Assembly (NCBI GenBank): GCA_027924585.1
Contig: BSBM01000361.1
Span: 39,503,501-39,567,500, forward strand
From: Larix kaempferi
Lineage: Eukaryota; Streptophyta; Pinopsida; Pinales; Pinaceae
Reading direction: 5' to 3'
DNA length: 64,000 bases
This document shows, in pieces, positions 24,511 to 36,233 of this stretch (position 1 is its first letter; each line of letters begins with the position of its first letter). The position numbers and the translations under genes are program-made. Under the pieces are notes generated by a model. The model did not search any database. It saw only the letters and a list, made by a program, of their open reading frames with translations, and had not been told where the DNA came from.

Positions 24511-25190
24511 TTGATGAGTCTTATATCGCCAGATTTAGTTTTCTGCGCTCGTGGTGATGCTTGAGATCATTTCTCGCTCTCACGCCTAGATTTTTGGGGC
24601 ATTTTTCCCATGCCCCCTCATTGCCTCGATTTGCGTGCCACATCAGCCATTGTCTATTTCTGACGAGTCTTATATTGCCGAATTCGGTTTTTCGCGCTCG
24701 TGATGACACTTGAGATCATTTCTCGCTCTCACCTCTAGATTTTTTGGGCATTTTTCCCATGCCCCCTCGTTGCCTTGGTTTGCATGCCACATTGGTCGTT
24801 GTCCATTTTTTATGAGTCTTATATTGTCGGATTCAGTTTTTCACGCTCGTGATGATGCTTGAGATCATTTCTCTCTCTCACCTCCAGATTTTTTAGGCAT
24901 TTTTTCCATGCCCCCTCGTTGCCTCGGTTTGCATGCCACATCGGCCATCGTCCATTTTTTACAAGTTTGATATCGTCGAATTCAGTTTTCCATGCTCATG
25001 ACGATGCTTGAGATCATTTCTCTCTCTCACCCCCATAATTTTTGGGCATTTTTTCAAAATGCCACTCATCACCTTAGTTTGCATGCCACATTGATCATTG
25101 CCCGTTTTTTACAATCTTTATGTCACCGAATTCAGTATTCCGCACTCATGACGATGCTTGAGACCTTTTCTCGCTCTCATCAATACCTTT
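24508..25190 (+). repeat. 150-bp tandem array replacing the rest of pol (element A)
   Basis: Units start at 24513, 24662, 24811, 24961 and 25111 (period 149-150 bp, about 4.5 copies), each with GAGTCTTATAT-like, GATGCTTGAGATCATTTCT and GCATGCCACAT blocks. Divergence grows toward the right. Tat/Ogre elements are known to carry tandem repeats in their 3' regions, but here the array directly abuts a truncated RT. Confidence 0.9.
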
Positions 25191-26989
25191 TTGTTCAGTA
25201 TAGTTTTACCCTTTTTTCGGGCCGAGCAATCCCTTTTACGAAAAAGGCACTTAGGGAGTTTCTGTTAAGCTCTTTTCTGACTCCTAAAACAATGAAAATA
25301 TCGTCGAGCAACCTTGCTTCCTTTCATGCTCGCTAAATGTATCTGAAAGGGCGTCTACCTGGTATACATTTACCCCTTTTCCGGACCTTGTAGACTAATT
25401 ATGAAAAAGGAATACTCTAGTCACATCGGCTAGAAGAGTTCTTCATTTGCATCATTTTATGCTTTTTCAGGCCTTGGAGACTAACTTACGAAAAAGAACA
25501 CCAATGGAGTCCACTTACCGCTTTTAGACTCTCTAAACATGAAAGTGACCACGAGCAATCACCATCCTGGGCTTGTAAAAACCCACAAGACAGTACTCAC
25601 AACCACTACAGAGTCTTCTTATCGTTTTCAGACTCCTTAAAAATGAAAACACCCATGAGCACGAACAGTCTTGGGCTCACAAAATCCACAGGACAGTAAC
25701 ATTTCAGAGCACACTTTTATCCCTTCTTGGAGCTCATTAAAACTACAAAGAAGGACCCAATGGTGCTTCTCGGCGCCACAACAGATCACATCTACTCATA
25801 TGGTAGCTTCCCCATTTCGGTCGCCTTTGTTCAGAGTATTCTGCAGTATGTCACCATGAGAATCCCTCGACAGCACCCATAAGCTTGACCCCCCAGAGTC
25901 AATACATACCCTTCAGTCCTTAAAAGCTATGATCCCCACACCTACAAGTCAGTTCCCTACGCTGCCAGGTCAACCATGTCATCATGCTCTGAACAAAGGA
26001 AGTTTGAGTCCACCCACTCTATGACCACGGTTACTTCCCATCCCCACAAGTATGCCAATCCTACCATCAGTACTACCACACTTCAGTTCTACACCTCGTG
26101 CTCCTATCAAGGAAACATCATTGCCTCGTTAGTTGCTGGTCTCCCTCTGTCGATGACAACCAAATTTATTCCAAAGGATAGACCTAGAGGTCCCTGTGCC
26201 TTGGACTCATCACCATTTATGATGAGTTCCTATGAATCATTACGAGAAGAGTCCTTAGTGCCTCTCCAAATGGTTGTTTCTCACATGCTCGACTTCAACA
26301 CCTTGATCGCATCCTTGAGACTCACACAGGGTATTGGTCCTTTCATTTATTTGTTGAAGACCCCGGATACCACCTAACTCTTCCACATTTGAGAGTCTAC
26401 TCATGGAAACAACCAGTTACATTTTTCCTATAGATATCTAGGTTGCGCATGGCGACAGTATTCAAATGTACCCCAGTTTTATACTCCCTCGAGTATATAG
26501 TTACATATACTCCTCAGAGTTGACTTAGAGTCATTGAGTCCCTACAGATGTTGGACACCTTCAGATTCAGCAGTTCATCAACCCTTTTGAGACCTTGTTC
26601 AGAACGGTTGTCGCTTTATTCCATGTGTATCAGTTATTGAGATCAGTCATGTTATGATCATGAGTACATCCCAAAATAGTGTCCCCTTTGGACCATTATG
26701 ATGTACCAACAGATTTTTTATGTATTATTCAGGTCCCCCTTCTTGGGACTAATTGTTATGTATATGTCTTAATACGAGCATGGGTATGCCCGCCTCATCC
26801 ATTATCAGAGATTATTCCTCATTCATATTGAGGCCACGTAATATTTTTTCTTTTTGCAGCTTCCAAGGGTCGTGGATCCAGTCTCCAACCTGTCTCTTCT
26901 CTTCCCCAAACCCCAGGAAAAATACAAAAGAACTATGATTTCTATCGGCCATACGATGAGCTCCTTCCCTCACACATCAGGGGGAAATC
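25191..26989 (+). other. Element A 3' untranslated region with three similar inverted repeats
   Basis: At 25210-25247, 25374-25410 and 25462-25496 a CTTTTTC-like arm is followed about 20 bases later by GAAAAAG, giving three possible hairpins of the same layout. ORFs such as 25976-26377 have no recognisable motif. The region ends in the polypurine tract AGGGGGAAA (26979-26987). Confidence 0.55.
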
Positions 26990-27683
26990 TGTTAACACCC
27001 AAAAAGTGCTCACTAGCTCATTTCCTTATTCACATGACCCATTTGTCCACTTTTCCACCATTTGAGCCTCTAAAGCCATCAAAAGGTCACCAAAAGACCA
27101 TAATACACCCCTTTTCCCCCTCAAAATGAATATTTTTCCTCAAAAAGCATAAAAAACCCTAAAAAAGGGTCCAAAATTCCCAAAAATATTAAAAAGAGAA
27201 TAAAAATATTCAAATTTTCAAAAAAGGAAAAAAGAGGGAAAAAGGTACCTAAACCATGTTGGTAAATACCATTGGTTTCCTCAAAACCATAATGGTATTC
27301 CTCACCACCAAAAACTATAAAAAGGTGGTAGGAGCTCCTCACTTTCAATCCATCCATCATCCTATCCTCACGCTATCAAAATCTCTCATGAGACTTTTGG
27401 CCATTTTCAGCATCTTGGAGAAGAGACCATTGGAGCTTGGAGCTACTCACCCTTGGAGTTGCTCAACACAAATCCTCACCATTTGAGGTATCTTAATACA
27501 AAACATCTATTCTTTTATTTCTTGTTCTTTCCATGAATCATTTTTAAATTTATTTGTTATATGCACATGTTAGTTTAGATTTAGATTTAATTCATAATCG
27601 TTTTTGCTTTCTATATTGAAACTACTATCACATTGTTGATAAGTGCCCATTGCACAAAGCTTGGTTGCAAAACCAAGCCAACA
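26990..27683 (+). repeat. Element A 3' LTR
   Basis: 694 bp, preceded by a polypurine tract and followed by ACATA. It is highly similar to the 5' LTR, apart from a block of about 50 bp missing there and scattered substitutions. Confidence 0.92.
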
Positions 27684-27688
27684 ACATA

Positions 27689-28784
27689 TCATTGAGTATT
27701 TTACATCATCAGTTTCACGACCATATCCTTTGAGTAATTACAACCATTTAAAATCAACGCTTAATCTTAAAATTGATTAGAAACGATTTTATTTTTATAG
27801 GGTACACCAACTAGCATAGGTTTAGAGTCTTGGAATAGATCATTGTGAGTTAACAATCCAAGACTACTAGATGAAACATTATGTGTCTAACCAGGGAGTG
27901 GTGAAACCCATAGTATACATCAGTGTTCTCACGAAGCTCTACTTAGACCAGAGTTAAGCACGAGGTCATGGGAGGTTGGTTGTGGATATAGCCCTCCAAT
28001 ACTAGCTGAACGTGGGAGATATTTCCAGGATTTTTCATGTACGAGGATCTTGGGGGATTTGACCCTCTTGATTTTCGGGCTTAGCTACCCTTCCCATACG
28101 ACGTATCCCACCTGCGACTATCCGCCTCAGCATTGTTTATATTGTGGTGACCTTAGTTTCCTTACCTAGGTATCACATAGGGCATTCGTAGCGGTTATTT
28201 TGCGATTGTCCTAAGTCAGATAGGGGTTGGACGGAACGATTTCCTGTTGTATAGATATTTCACCCTGTGCACGCAGTGAAGTCTAGGAGCCCTTATAATT
28301 GATTCTGTTACCTCCGGTTATAGTTTGGGAGCCTCAAGCCTCTCCTAAGAGAGGCATACCGGCTGTAATGTTGGGAGATCCCTTGAGCCAGTCCTGTTTG
28401 TTTGCATTTTGCTGAATTTTGTTTAGGTGTGTGCTCTTTGATCGTTAGGTTGGTCGTTAGGAGACACTTTGATTTATTGACTTTTTGGGAGTTATCATGG
28501 AGTGATATCCATCTCTTCGTCATTCTCATCATTTAGCTGGTCTACTAGATGGCGAAGTTGCACGTCCTTTTTATAAGAGATGCCAGAGGATCCCCTCCGA
28601 TCCTTTTGATACTTTTGAAGAGCTTAAAGATTACATTATGACTACTCATTCTAGCATGGGAGAAATCCACACAACTCCGTGGGGAAGAGTCGAAGATACT
28701 TCTCCTCCAGCCACTCCTAGAGAGGATTTGGGGGGAGGTTCACTTCCACATGTCACTCATCCTTAGGAGAACCCATTCAATCAT
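27689..28784 (+). other. Element B leader, right part
   Basis: Continuation of B's leader after insertion A. No convincing ORF until gag. Its last 250 bases may encode the gag N-terminus in a broken frame (an ATG at about 28548). Confidence 0.5.
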
Positions 28785-30200
28785 TTGAATCCAAATGGTT
28801 TCCGATATGGGATGCCAGATTTCACTAATACCACAAGCCCTACGACCACCATGAATGCTACCCCTTTCTCATCTGGTATGCTTATTCTTACCACAGTTGC
28901 TACTTCCACTATGTCAGGTAGTCATGACAACATTAGTCATGGTGTCGGCAACACTGCACCCACTGGTCACAATATACCTATTGGGGGCATTGAACCCTTT
29001 TCTTCCAAATATCGGACTGGGACCGATCATATCCCTTCGACTATTCCAAACGTTGTAGGACGGACACCTCCCGACCCTACCCCTAATTTCAAGGGAACTA
29101 CCTCTCATCTCAGTGGGAATATTCCTAACGTGGGGAACACATTCCCTAACACTACACCTACCTTTGGTGGCAACACTGTCCATAACACTACTCACATTTC
29201 GCAGTTTAATACACATGCCTCTACCCCATTACCATGACCACTTTTGCTAATGTTAATGCCTCTCATAATACTGGGGGTGGGAATATACCCTTATGGTCAC
29301 CATACGACTGCTCCTGCTACTAATAGTACATATATAGGGGGTGGGAACATACCTTACATTTATGGTCATCACACTACGTTTCCCGCTATGAGTAGTACTT
29401 ATATGCCCCATAATTATGGTGGTAACCCCTATTCTAATGCAGTTGGTTCTGGCCCTTATTACAACCCACCTCACTATGGTGCTCACAACACACACATACC
29501 TACTTACACTTACATGGGTCAGGGTGGAGGTGGTTATCAACCCTATGTTCATGGTCATGGTCCATATTATCCTCTAGGTCTGCAAGGTCAACCTCTTTTG
29601 GGATCTTATAATCAATATTTGAAGACGCATCTCCCATTTCTTGCTCATTTGAATCTACCAGATCTTTCGAAGCTCACGAATGATCCAGTGTGTCACTATC
29701 CTACTTGGCCTCCAGTCCCTACCAAGCTCCCTTCCAACATTCCAAATTTTGAAGGGAAGGGTGGTGAGGATTTGGCTGATCATGTTACGACTTTTCACAT
29801 TTGGTGCTCCTCGAACTCGTTAAATCATGACTCCATTCGTTTGAGACTATTTCAATGCACCCTCATAGGGGCAGCTGCAAAGTGGTATGTCTAGTTGCCT
29901 GGGGGCACTTACAGGGGTTTTAATGAGATAGCCTTGGTTTTCCTAGATCATTTTCAGCTGCCAGTTCGTTACGATATTGGAACCAAATTCTTATCTACCT
30001 TCCGCCAGAATAAGGCCACACACATATCTGACCAAGTTCAAGAGTGGCGTCGATGGAAGAGGCTAATTAAAGCCAACATTCCTCTAGAGTTTCTATTGGA
30101 ATGGTTCCTCAAGTATTTGCTTCCACACATTTCAAAGTATGTTTCAATATTCGGCATTACGATTGAGGAACAAGCTATATACAAATTCCAGTAGCTAGAC
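28785..30200 (+). pseudogene. Gag of element B
   Basis: A single frame with TGA at about 29235, TAG at 29892 and TAG at 30192. The N-terminus is a Gly/Asn/Thr/Pro/Tyr/His-rich low-complexity region (repeated GHHTTAPA- and YIGGGNIPYI-like pieces). The conserved gag core follows: LNLPDLSKLTNDPVCHYPTW, FEGKGGEDLADHVTTFHIWC, IRLRLFQCTLIGAAAKWY, ISDQVQEWRRWKRL. This is the capsid-like region of a Tat-lineage element and matches element A gag. The true start is not preserved. Confidence 0.8.
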
Positions 30201-30576
30201 CTACTCTATGCTCAATCTAGCATCCTGTATGATATTATTCCTGATGCACCGCAATCATGACATGAGCACAAGCCAATTCCTGGACCACATGCCGATGGCA
30301 TTTTTGGATCCACAAGTACTCGATCAGTAGATTTTTTTACTAATCAATTAAAAAATTTGTCACTTAACCAATCTACTCTCGGATAGGTTCACACCTGGTT
30401 CACTTCCACCCAACCGTTCGATGTACATGTTATGCAATCTGCGAACCCATCGGGTAACCAGTAAGGGTGGGAATAATGCAAATAATTGAAGTAATCATAA
30501 TACTCCTAGAAAAGAGAAAGCCAACCCTCCTCAAGATGGTGAAAATGATGGTGGGGACTGTAAGCCTAGGCGTAAG

Positions 30577-32283
30577 GTGAAGTTTCCTTGCAATATTTGT
30601 ACGGAAGATCATCTTACTCACTTGTGTCCTTTGATTGAAGAAGCATCGAAGCATCTTGCACAGAGCCTAGCTGTGTTGAAAGATCCCCTTCCACATCATC
30701 AGAATATGGCTTCGAGTGCTTCTGCCACTGGTTATGGGACTAATGATACTTCAATGTCCGCCTCTCATATCGGTTGCTTCGGATGCGTGAATATGGTTAA
30801 ATCAGAGGTTAGTGTTTCTACTCGTCAACGTGCTTATGGTGCACCACAACTGAACATGAGGAACGATCCCCCTCTTCCTGATTGTTCCTTGCATATCGAG
30901 AAGCCCACTACTATGCTGTGGATATCAAAAAGTGTTCACGAGTAGTCTGTGCATAATCCCAATGCCCGAGCCACCCAAAACTACTCCATTGTAGAAGATT
31001 TGGGCCAAACTCCATGTTCCATGTCAGCTCTTGAGGTTTTACGGGCATGTCCTTCTCAAAGGAACGCCCTTTTGTGTGCTTTAAGAGTTCAGAATCAGGG
31101 AAGTCCTAACATTATCAAGTTCGACACTACTGATGTCCAACCTCGCTTACCTTATCATGTGGCTTTTCAAGTCCATGTTGAGTGCCTACAAAATATTGTC
31201 AAGAGAACGGTGGTTGACGAATGTGCTTCCACATCAGTAATGTCGTTCTCTTGTTGCAAATATCTTGGCTCTCCTTCCTTGTCTAAGTCTATGACCATGC
31301 TTACTGCATTTGATGGTCGGTCATTTAGGCCGCATGGTATTCTCCCTTCCCTTGTTGTCCACTTGGGTGGGAAATCTGTGCCTATTAAAGTCGAGGTGGA
31401 TGATGCGCCCATCGACTACAACCTTTTACTGCGATGGAATTGGATCTATGCTATGAGAGTGATCATGTCCTCTATATTCCGAATTATTTGCTTTCCTCAC
31501 GAAGGCAAGATTGTGATGGTTAATCAGCTAGACTTCGTTAGCCCAATTTCCACAACATCCACGGGATCTATTGTTCCCCAATTCAAATATTCTAAGCCGG
31601 CAACTGAGAACATTGGTGTAGGATTGTACCCTTCTTTGATGGGATCATTCAACTTTGTTGCACTAATATCCTTTATAAGAACCATTTCCAATAGTGCGCC
31701 TGCTCCATTAAATAATGTACCATTCCGGACCTCATATTTTAATGATTTGTGGGATTTACCGTCCACGAGTTCCTCGTCTGGAGACATTTCTTACGTTGGA
31801 ATGGCCATGCCACTATTTGCTGCTAATCTTACATACAGAGATATTCAACAAACCACTGCAGAGTCGGATCTCTCCTCTTCATGGACAGAAGAGGAATATC
31901 CTGTTATGTTGCCTGCTTGGGAAGCTGACTTATCTTGCTCGAATGATTGTCTTGACGGTACTTTTCCTTCGGAGGAAGCTATCGTTGAGGCCATGTGTGG
32001 TAGCAAGAGGCCTTTGGAGGATATGCATCATCACTCTTATTTTCTTCCCAACCTTGACCTTATTGAGCAGGAAGAGTTTAGGGTGACTCTTGCTGAGAAG
32101 GTTGGTCACCCTGTGGCTCCTTTCGATTCACATGGGATTTACATGGAGGGGAATATGGCTAAGATTTCCCCTACCATAACGATCAACATTTCTTGTACAC
32201 TCGGAAAGGTAGAGAACATTTACATCGGTGCTGATTGTTCTCTCGATGAGATTCGTACTTACACCGAGCTGTTCAAGGAATTT
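30577..32283 (+). pseudogene. Zinc knuckle and protease region of element B
   Basis: After a frameshift from gag (between 30200 and 30577) one frame continues to RT. A knuckle CNICTEDHLTHLC lies at 30589-30627 and the protease at 31100-31540. The active site reads VVDECASTSVMS where A has DEGAS, and IDYNLLLRWNW where LLLG is usual, so the Gly residues are lost. The linker (31550-32280) is acidic and ends EIRTYTELFKEF. Stops occur at about 30943 and 32284. No second or third knuckle is present, unlike A. Confidence 0.8.
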
Positions 32284-32313
32284 TAGTATGTTTTCACCTG
32301 GTCATATGAGGAG

Positions 32314-33190
32314 ATGCTAGGAATAGACCCTAGCATTTTCAAACATGAGATTAAGACAAATCCCAATGTTAAGCCAGTTCAACAATGTCTTCATGCTGTG
32401 AACCCTAGGAAGGAAGCCACGATCAAGGAAAAGGTGGAGAAACTACTTAAAGCTGGTTTCATCTACCCGGTTCCCCTTACTGAGTGGGTGTCAAATCCTA
32501 TTCCTATGGATAAGAAGTAGGGAACCATCCATGTATGCACAGACTTTAGAGATCTGAACCGCGCACGTCCGAAAGATAATTTCCCCACTCGATTCATAGA
32601 TCAGATCTTGGATGCTTGTGCGGGAAGAGAATTTTTTTTGTTTATGGATGACTTCTCAAGATATAACCAGATCCATATAAAGACCGAGGACCAACATAAG
32701 ACTGCTATTATTTGTCTTTGGGGTACATTTGCATACCAGAATATTCCCTTCGGCCTTAAAAATGCTGGAGCTACTTTTCAGCGTGCCATGAACTACGCTT
32801 TTCACGACCTTAAGAGCATAGTGGAGGCATACTTGGATGATCTTGCTGGCCATTCTCGCAAGAGAGTGGACCACCCCAAGCACCTCCATCTAATTTTCGA
32901 AAGATGTCGATGTTACAAGATTCGCTTGAATCCTAACAATTATATCTTTGTTGTGAAAACGGGTCACCTTTTAGGTTTCATAGTTTGTAAAGATCAGGGT
33001 ATCATTGTCGATCCTCTTAAGGTTGAGGCAATACTTCGGTTGCCTCCCCCGTGCAACTTAATTCAAATTCAAAGCCTCCAAGGGGGCCACTTTCTTACGT
33101 CGTTTTATAGTGAATTATGCTAGTCTTACTAAAGGTTTCGCGCGACTTTTGAAGAAGGGAACTTTGTTTATTTAGGATGAGTGAGCCCAG
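32314..33190 (+). pseudogene. Reverse transcriptase of element B (truncated at its end)
   Basis: In frame with protease apart from a TAG at 32518. Motifs: PRKEATIKEKVEKLLKAGFI, DFRDLNRARPKDNFPTRFID, FMDDFSRYNQIHI, NIPFGLKNAGATFQRAM, AYLDDL (catalytic DD), GHLLGFIV, VDPLKVEAIL. The end (RRFIVNYASLTKGFARLLKK) is in a shifted frame from about 33085. Coding likeness stops at about 33190, and RNase H and integrase do not follow. The antisense ORF begins at this junction. Confidence 0.88.
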
Positions 33191-33981
33191 TAGTGGAAGA
33201 ACTCCTCAGAATATGAAGAGGCCTGTCGGTCAACCCCCTGTCATATCAATACTGCATACCACTGGGTCAAGGCTGGATCACAGAGACTATGCGGAGGGAC
33301 TTCAACCCTCGGACTAAGCCCCAGAACTCTCTTGAAAAAGAAACTGTAGAGTATACTACCATACCCGAAGTTCTTTGCCTATACAAGCTTACACTCCATT
33401 AACTAGGTCTTCATAGACGCCAGTAACATTGTGCACCAATCATACACTATAGGCCTCATGCACTCTGCTGCATAGAACATGACTGGTCTCGAAGGCTGAT
33501 GTAACACTGCCGAACCTAAGATTTTCATGAGGGTGAGAACTATGATCTTCATGCTCAATCTCACTATGGCCCCAATGGGTACCTGAATCCCCACCTTTTG
33601 CGTACCAGGAAGACAGTAAGCATCTATATAGTCGGGGATGGTGATCCCACCACCTACATTGAAGGACTGGAGACCAGCAGTCTCCCATCGACGAGATAAT
33701 TCTGTAATAAAATATATGTCATCCACCTCTAGTGCGAGTGGTTGACCATCCAAATTGAAGTTTTGTGCGTCTACATCCCAGTAATCAATCAGTCTATGGA
33801 GCAGTTGGTTTTGGGCTCTTAAAACCCCAATGCTCCAAAATTTGTAGACTCCACATGCTTGTCGTGTTTTCTATGCGGGGAAATCTTGGCGGACTTTCTA
33901 ATCTACTATATCATGCTCCCTCTCTCTCCACTCTAAGACCATCCTGGAGGCAAGAAACTGAGCATTTTTAGATTTTATCAT
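33178..33981 (-). pseudogene. Antisense ORF of element B (Tat-type accessory protein)
   Basis: From the ATG at 33979-33981 the minus strand reads about 268 codons in one frame with five stops, all TAG or TGA (one at 33403-33405), and continues coherently past each. Recognisable stretches are QNQLLHRLIDYWDV, QPLALEVDDIYFITELSRR, IPDYIDAYCLPGTQKVG and PVMFYAAECM. Some Tat-lineage plant elements carry extra ORFs, including antisense ones, downstream of pol; function is unknown. An upstream TATA box on the same strand fits independent expression. Its C-terminal end overlaps the broken end of pol. Confidence 0.65.
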
Positions 33982-34665
33982 TTAAAAAATCAACTTCACG
34001 GCCCTATATGTGGCCTAAAATTTTTACAGTGGCGTCCGTATGTGGTCAACGCAATTGTTGACCGCGTCCAACAGGCCCTACCCGCAACTCGTAGAGCTAT
34101 ATCTCGTGTACAGCGCCACGATGGTGCATATCTTGGCTAAAATAAAAAATAGACCATTAAAAACTGAAATAAAAGCTTTGAAATTGAAGAGGAAGATGAG
34201 ATGACTAACCTGCTCTAGACGGCTCGACGAATGGATGCCCCTAGCTTTCGGAATTAGCAACTGAAATCTGAGGTGAAAACTAACCAAAATTACCATTTGG
34301 GGTGAAGTGTAAAAATGAATTGTAAATAGTAATTTCTTTTTACTATTTATAGTTTTTCAAACCCACTTTTCTATAGCTTTTACCATTTTAAGCTGTTTTG
34401 GACTAATGTAATGTCTTGGACTACCATTTTGAACAGATTTCTTCAACAAGAATTAATTTTTTGACCATTTCACATCTAAGGCAGGTATGTTTCACACCCG
34501 ACATATAGGTTGATGTCATTTTCTCCTGCATTATGCATTTGACCTTTGACCATTTTTCATTAATCATAGGTGGGACCCCGCTTCATAACCGACACAGAAC
34601 CTTCACATTGTTATAGAAGTGTCGGTATTTGGCGGTAGGGCTTATCCAACCATGGGCGCCCTAGT
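33982..34665 (-). other. Upstream region of the antisense ORF, with possible intron
   Basis: On the minus strand, TATA (34343-34352) is followed by a leader. A donor-like AGCAGGTTAGT near 34210 and a TTTTATTTCAG acceptor near 34165 could remove a 40-60 base segment, which is short for an intron. The right edge is the insertion point of element C (CTAGT, 34661-34665). Confidence 0.4.
34343..34352 (-). promoter_or_regulatory. TATA box for the antisense ORF
   Basis: CTATAAATAG on the minus strand is a consensus plant TATA box. It lies about 360 bases upstream of the antisense ATG. Confidence 0.5.
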
Positions 34666-36142
34666 TGTTGGGTCCAGGAATTGCCCCTTTTTTACCATAC
34701 TTATTTCATCATTTTACCCAGTTACACCCTACTTTCATAAACCATATGCATGCCTTTTTCCAGATTAATCAGCAGTCCTTACAAGGTATAAATAATTATT
34801 GTTTCATTTAATTAAATGCCTAATATTGTTATGGTTATGAATTCTAGCCTTCAATTTATGCTAACTTGTGTTGATTTCATTAAGTTAAGATCAAAGCACA
34901 GGTGTGTCAGTCACAATGCCTTGGGAAAGAATCATACGTGGTGTCAGCTGTTACTCTTCCGATTTGATTCCTCATATTTCAAGGGACAACACATCTCTCC
35001 ACGTGAAGCTATAATAGGTCACTGGAACAAAGCATAGCTACAATAGACTGAAAACCTCCTAATTTGATAAACCATTGATCCATTGATTGCCAGAGTAACA
35101 ACATCCTTCATGATTAACGGCCTCATTATGGCTGTAATAGTTTAGTTGTAACTCTGCAGCATAAAGATCAAAGATCTTAATTGCTACACGAAATTTTTGG
35201 ATCACGGATTGTATTTTGCATGTATAAATATGGGAAGGCTTTCGAAGTCTGGGGTTGGATAATAATCATTTTGTATGGGATGTAACAGAGAACTGAGACT
35301 ATGAATTACCATCTTTAATGAAGAGCAGAGTTACTTCCATTTCTATGTCTTAATTTCTGGTAGTTCACGGCGTCTCTGTTAGAAGTCCAGGGCCCTCCTT
35401 CTCACAGAGATTTCCGAGTTAAGTAGGTAGTTAGTTTATTCATTTCTTGTTGTGTGTTGTGGAATTGCATTAGGTGTGTCTCTGATAGCTACAACATAGA
35501 TTTATAATTGCATTCTTTATTGGTAGTTTATTCTTTGCATTACGAATAGCTGCAACTGTGTGGTGTGACAGTCGACTGTGTAGGTTAGTTTTGATTATGC
35601 ATGTGTGTTCAATAGCTGTTATAGCCAAGCTCATGTCCCATTCCTTTCAGTCATTTATGCTTCCTAGGATTTCTAATGGTTATCAATTTATAGTTCAGTC
35701 TTATTTCTTAATTCCGGTTGATGTTGTATCTTCATTTAATTCATTAGGATAGGTAGATTTTGATTGAGTAACAGTAGCCGCTGGATGGATGATTTTGGTA
35801 AAGATTTAATACTGTAGTTTGATAATTATAGGATTTAACTTCTTGCAAAAGTAATCTAGTTCATTTTCATTCTTATATTAGTAACTGCTAGGCTGATTTT
35901 TGTAGGAAGGTAGTTTCACTTTGAATTCCTAGATGTATGAGTTAGATTAGTTTCTTATGGAATGAGTTTCATTGAACATATAGGTAGGATTACTATCTCT
36001 ATTCACTTGATCAACTACTAGAAATGTTTATGCATAGATTGTGCTTAGTGCTATTGAAATGAAAGACCTCCCTGGGTTTGACAATTTGTATTGAGCATCC
36101 TGTGTGTTAGTTGTAATTAATTGACATATAGGGTGACCAACA
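34666..36142 (+). repeat. Element C LTR 1 (5' LTR)
   Basis: 1477 bp, TGTTGGGTCCAGG...GACCAACA, with TATA box TATAAATA at 35223-35230 (same place in LTR 2, 50964). The length is identical to LTR 2 once insertion E and its duplication are removed. Confidence 0.92.
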
Positions 36143-36145
36143 TTT

Positions 36146-36163
36146 TGGCATCGTTGTCGGGGA
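36146..36163 (+). promoter_or_regulatory. Element C primer-binding site
   Basis: TGGCATCGTTGTCGGGGA follows LTR 1 by three bases and closely matches the TGGCGCCGTTGCCGGGGA type used by Athila elements. In the second copy (58874 onward) the site is mutated (TCGCATTATTGTTGGGGA). Confidence 0.85.
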
Positions 36164-36233
36164 TGGTAATTGATAGACATAGTTAGTAGTTGGTTTATTT
36201 GATTTTATTTTGGTTTAATCATTTAAATCATGC

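Larger units (their letters stand above)
17393..27683 (+). mobile_element. Element A: Tat-like Ty3/gypsy retrotransposon, pol-truncated
   Basis: Two LTRs start TGTTAACA and end AAGCCAACA (17393-18037 and 26990-27683). Flanking pentamers GCATA (17388-17392) and ACATA (27684-27688) differ at one base and are a plausible aged target-site duplication. Order: LTR, primer site, GC-rich repeat leader, gag with CCHC, protease, two further CCHC motifs, the start of RT, a 150-bp tandem array, 3' UTR, polypurine tract, LTR. Most of RT and all of RNase H and integrase are missing, so it is non-autonomous. It is inserted into element B's leader. Confidence 0.88.

Noticed and set aside
25976-26377. 133-codon ORF in element A 3' UTR
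   Set aside because: No domain-like pattern, no conservation seen in element B's equivalent region, probably chance in a C-rich stretch.
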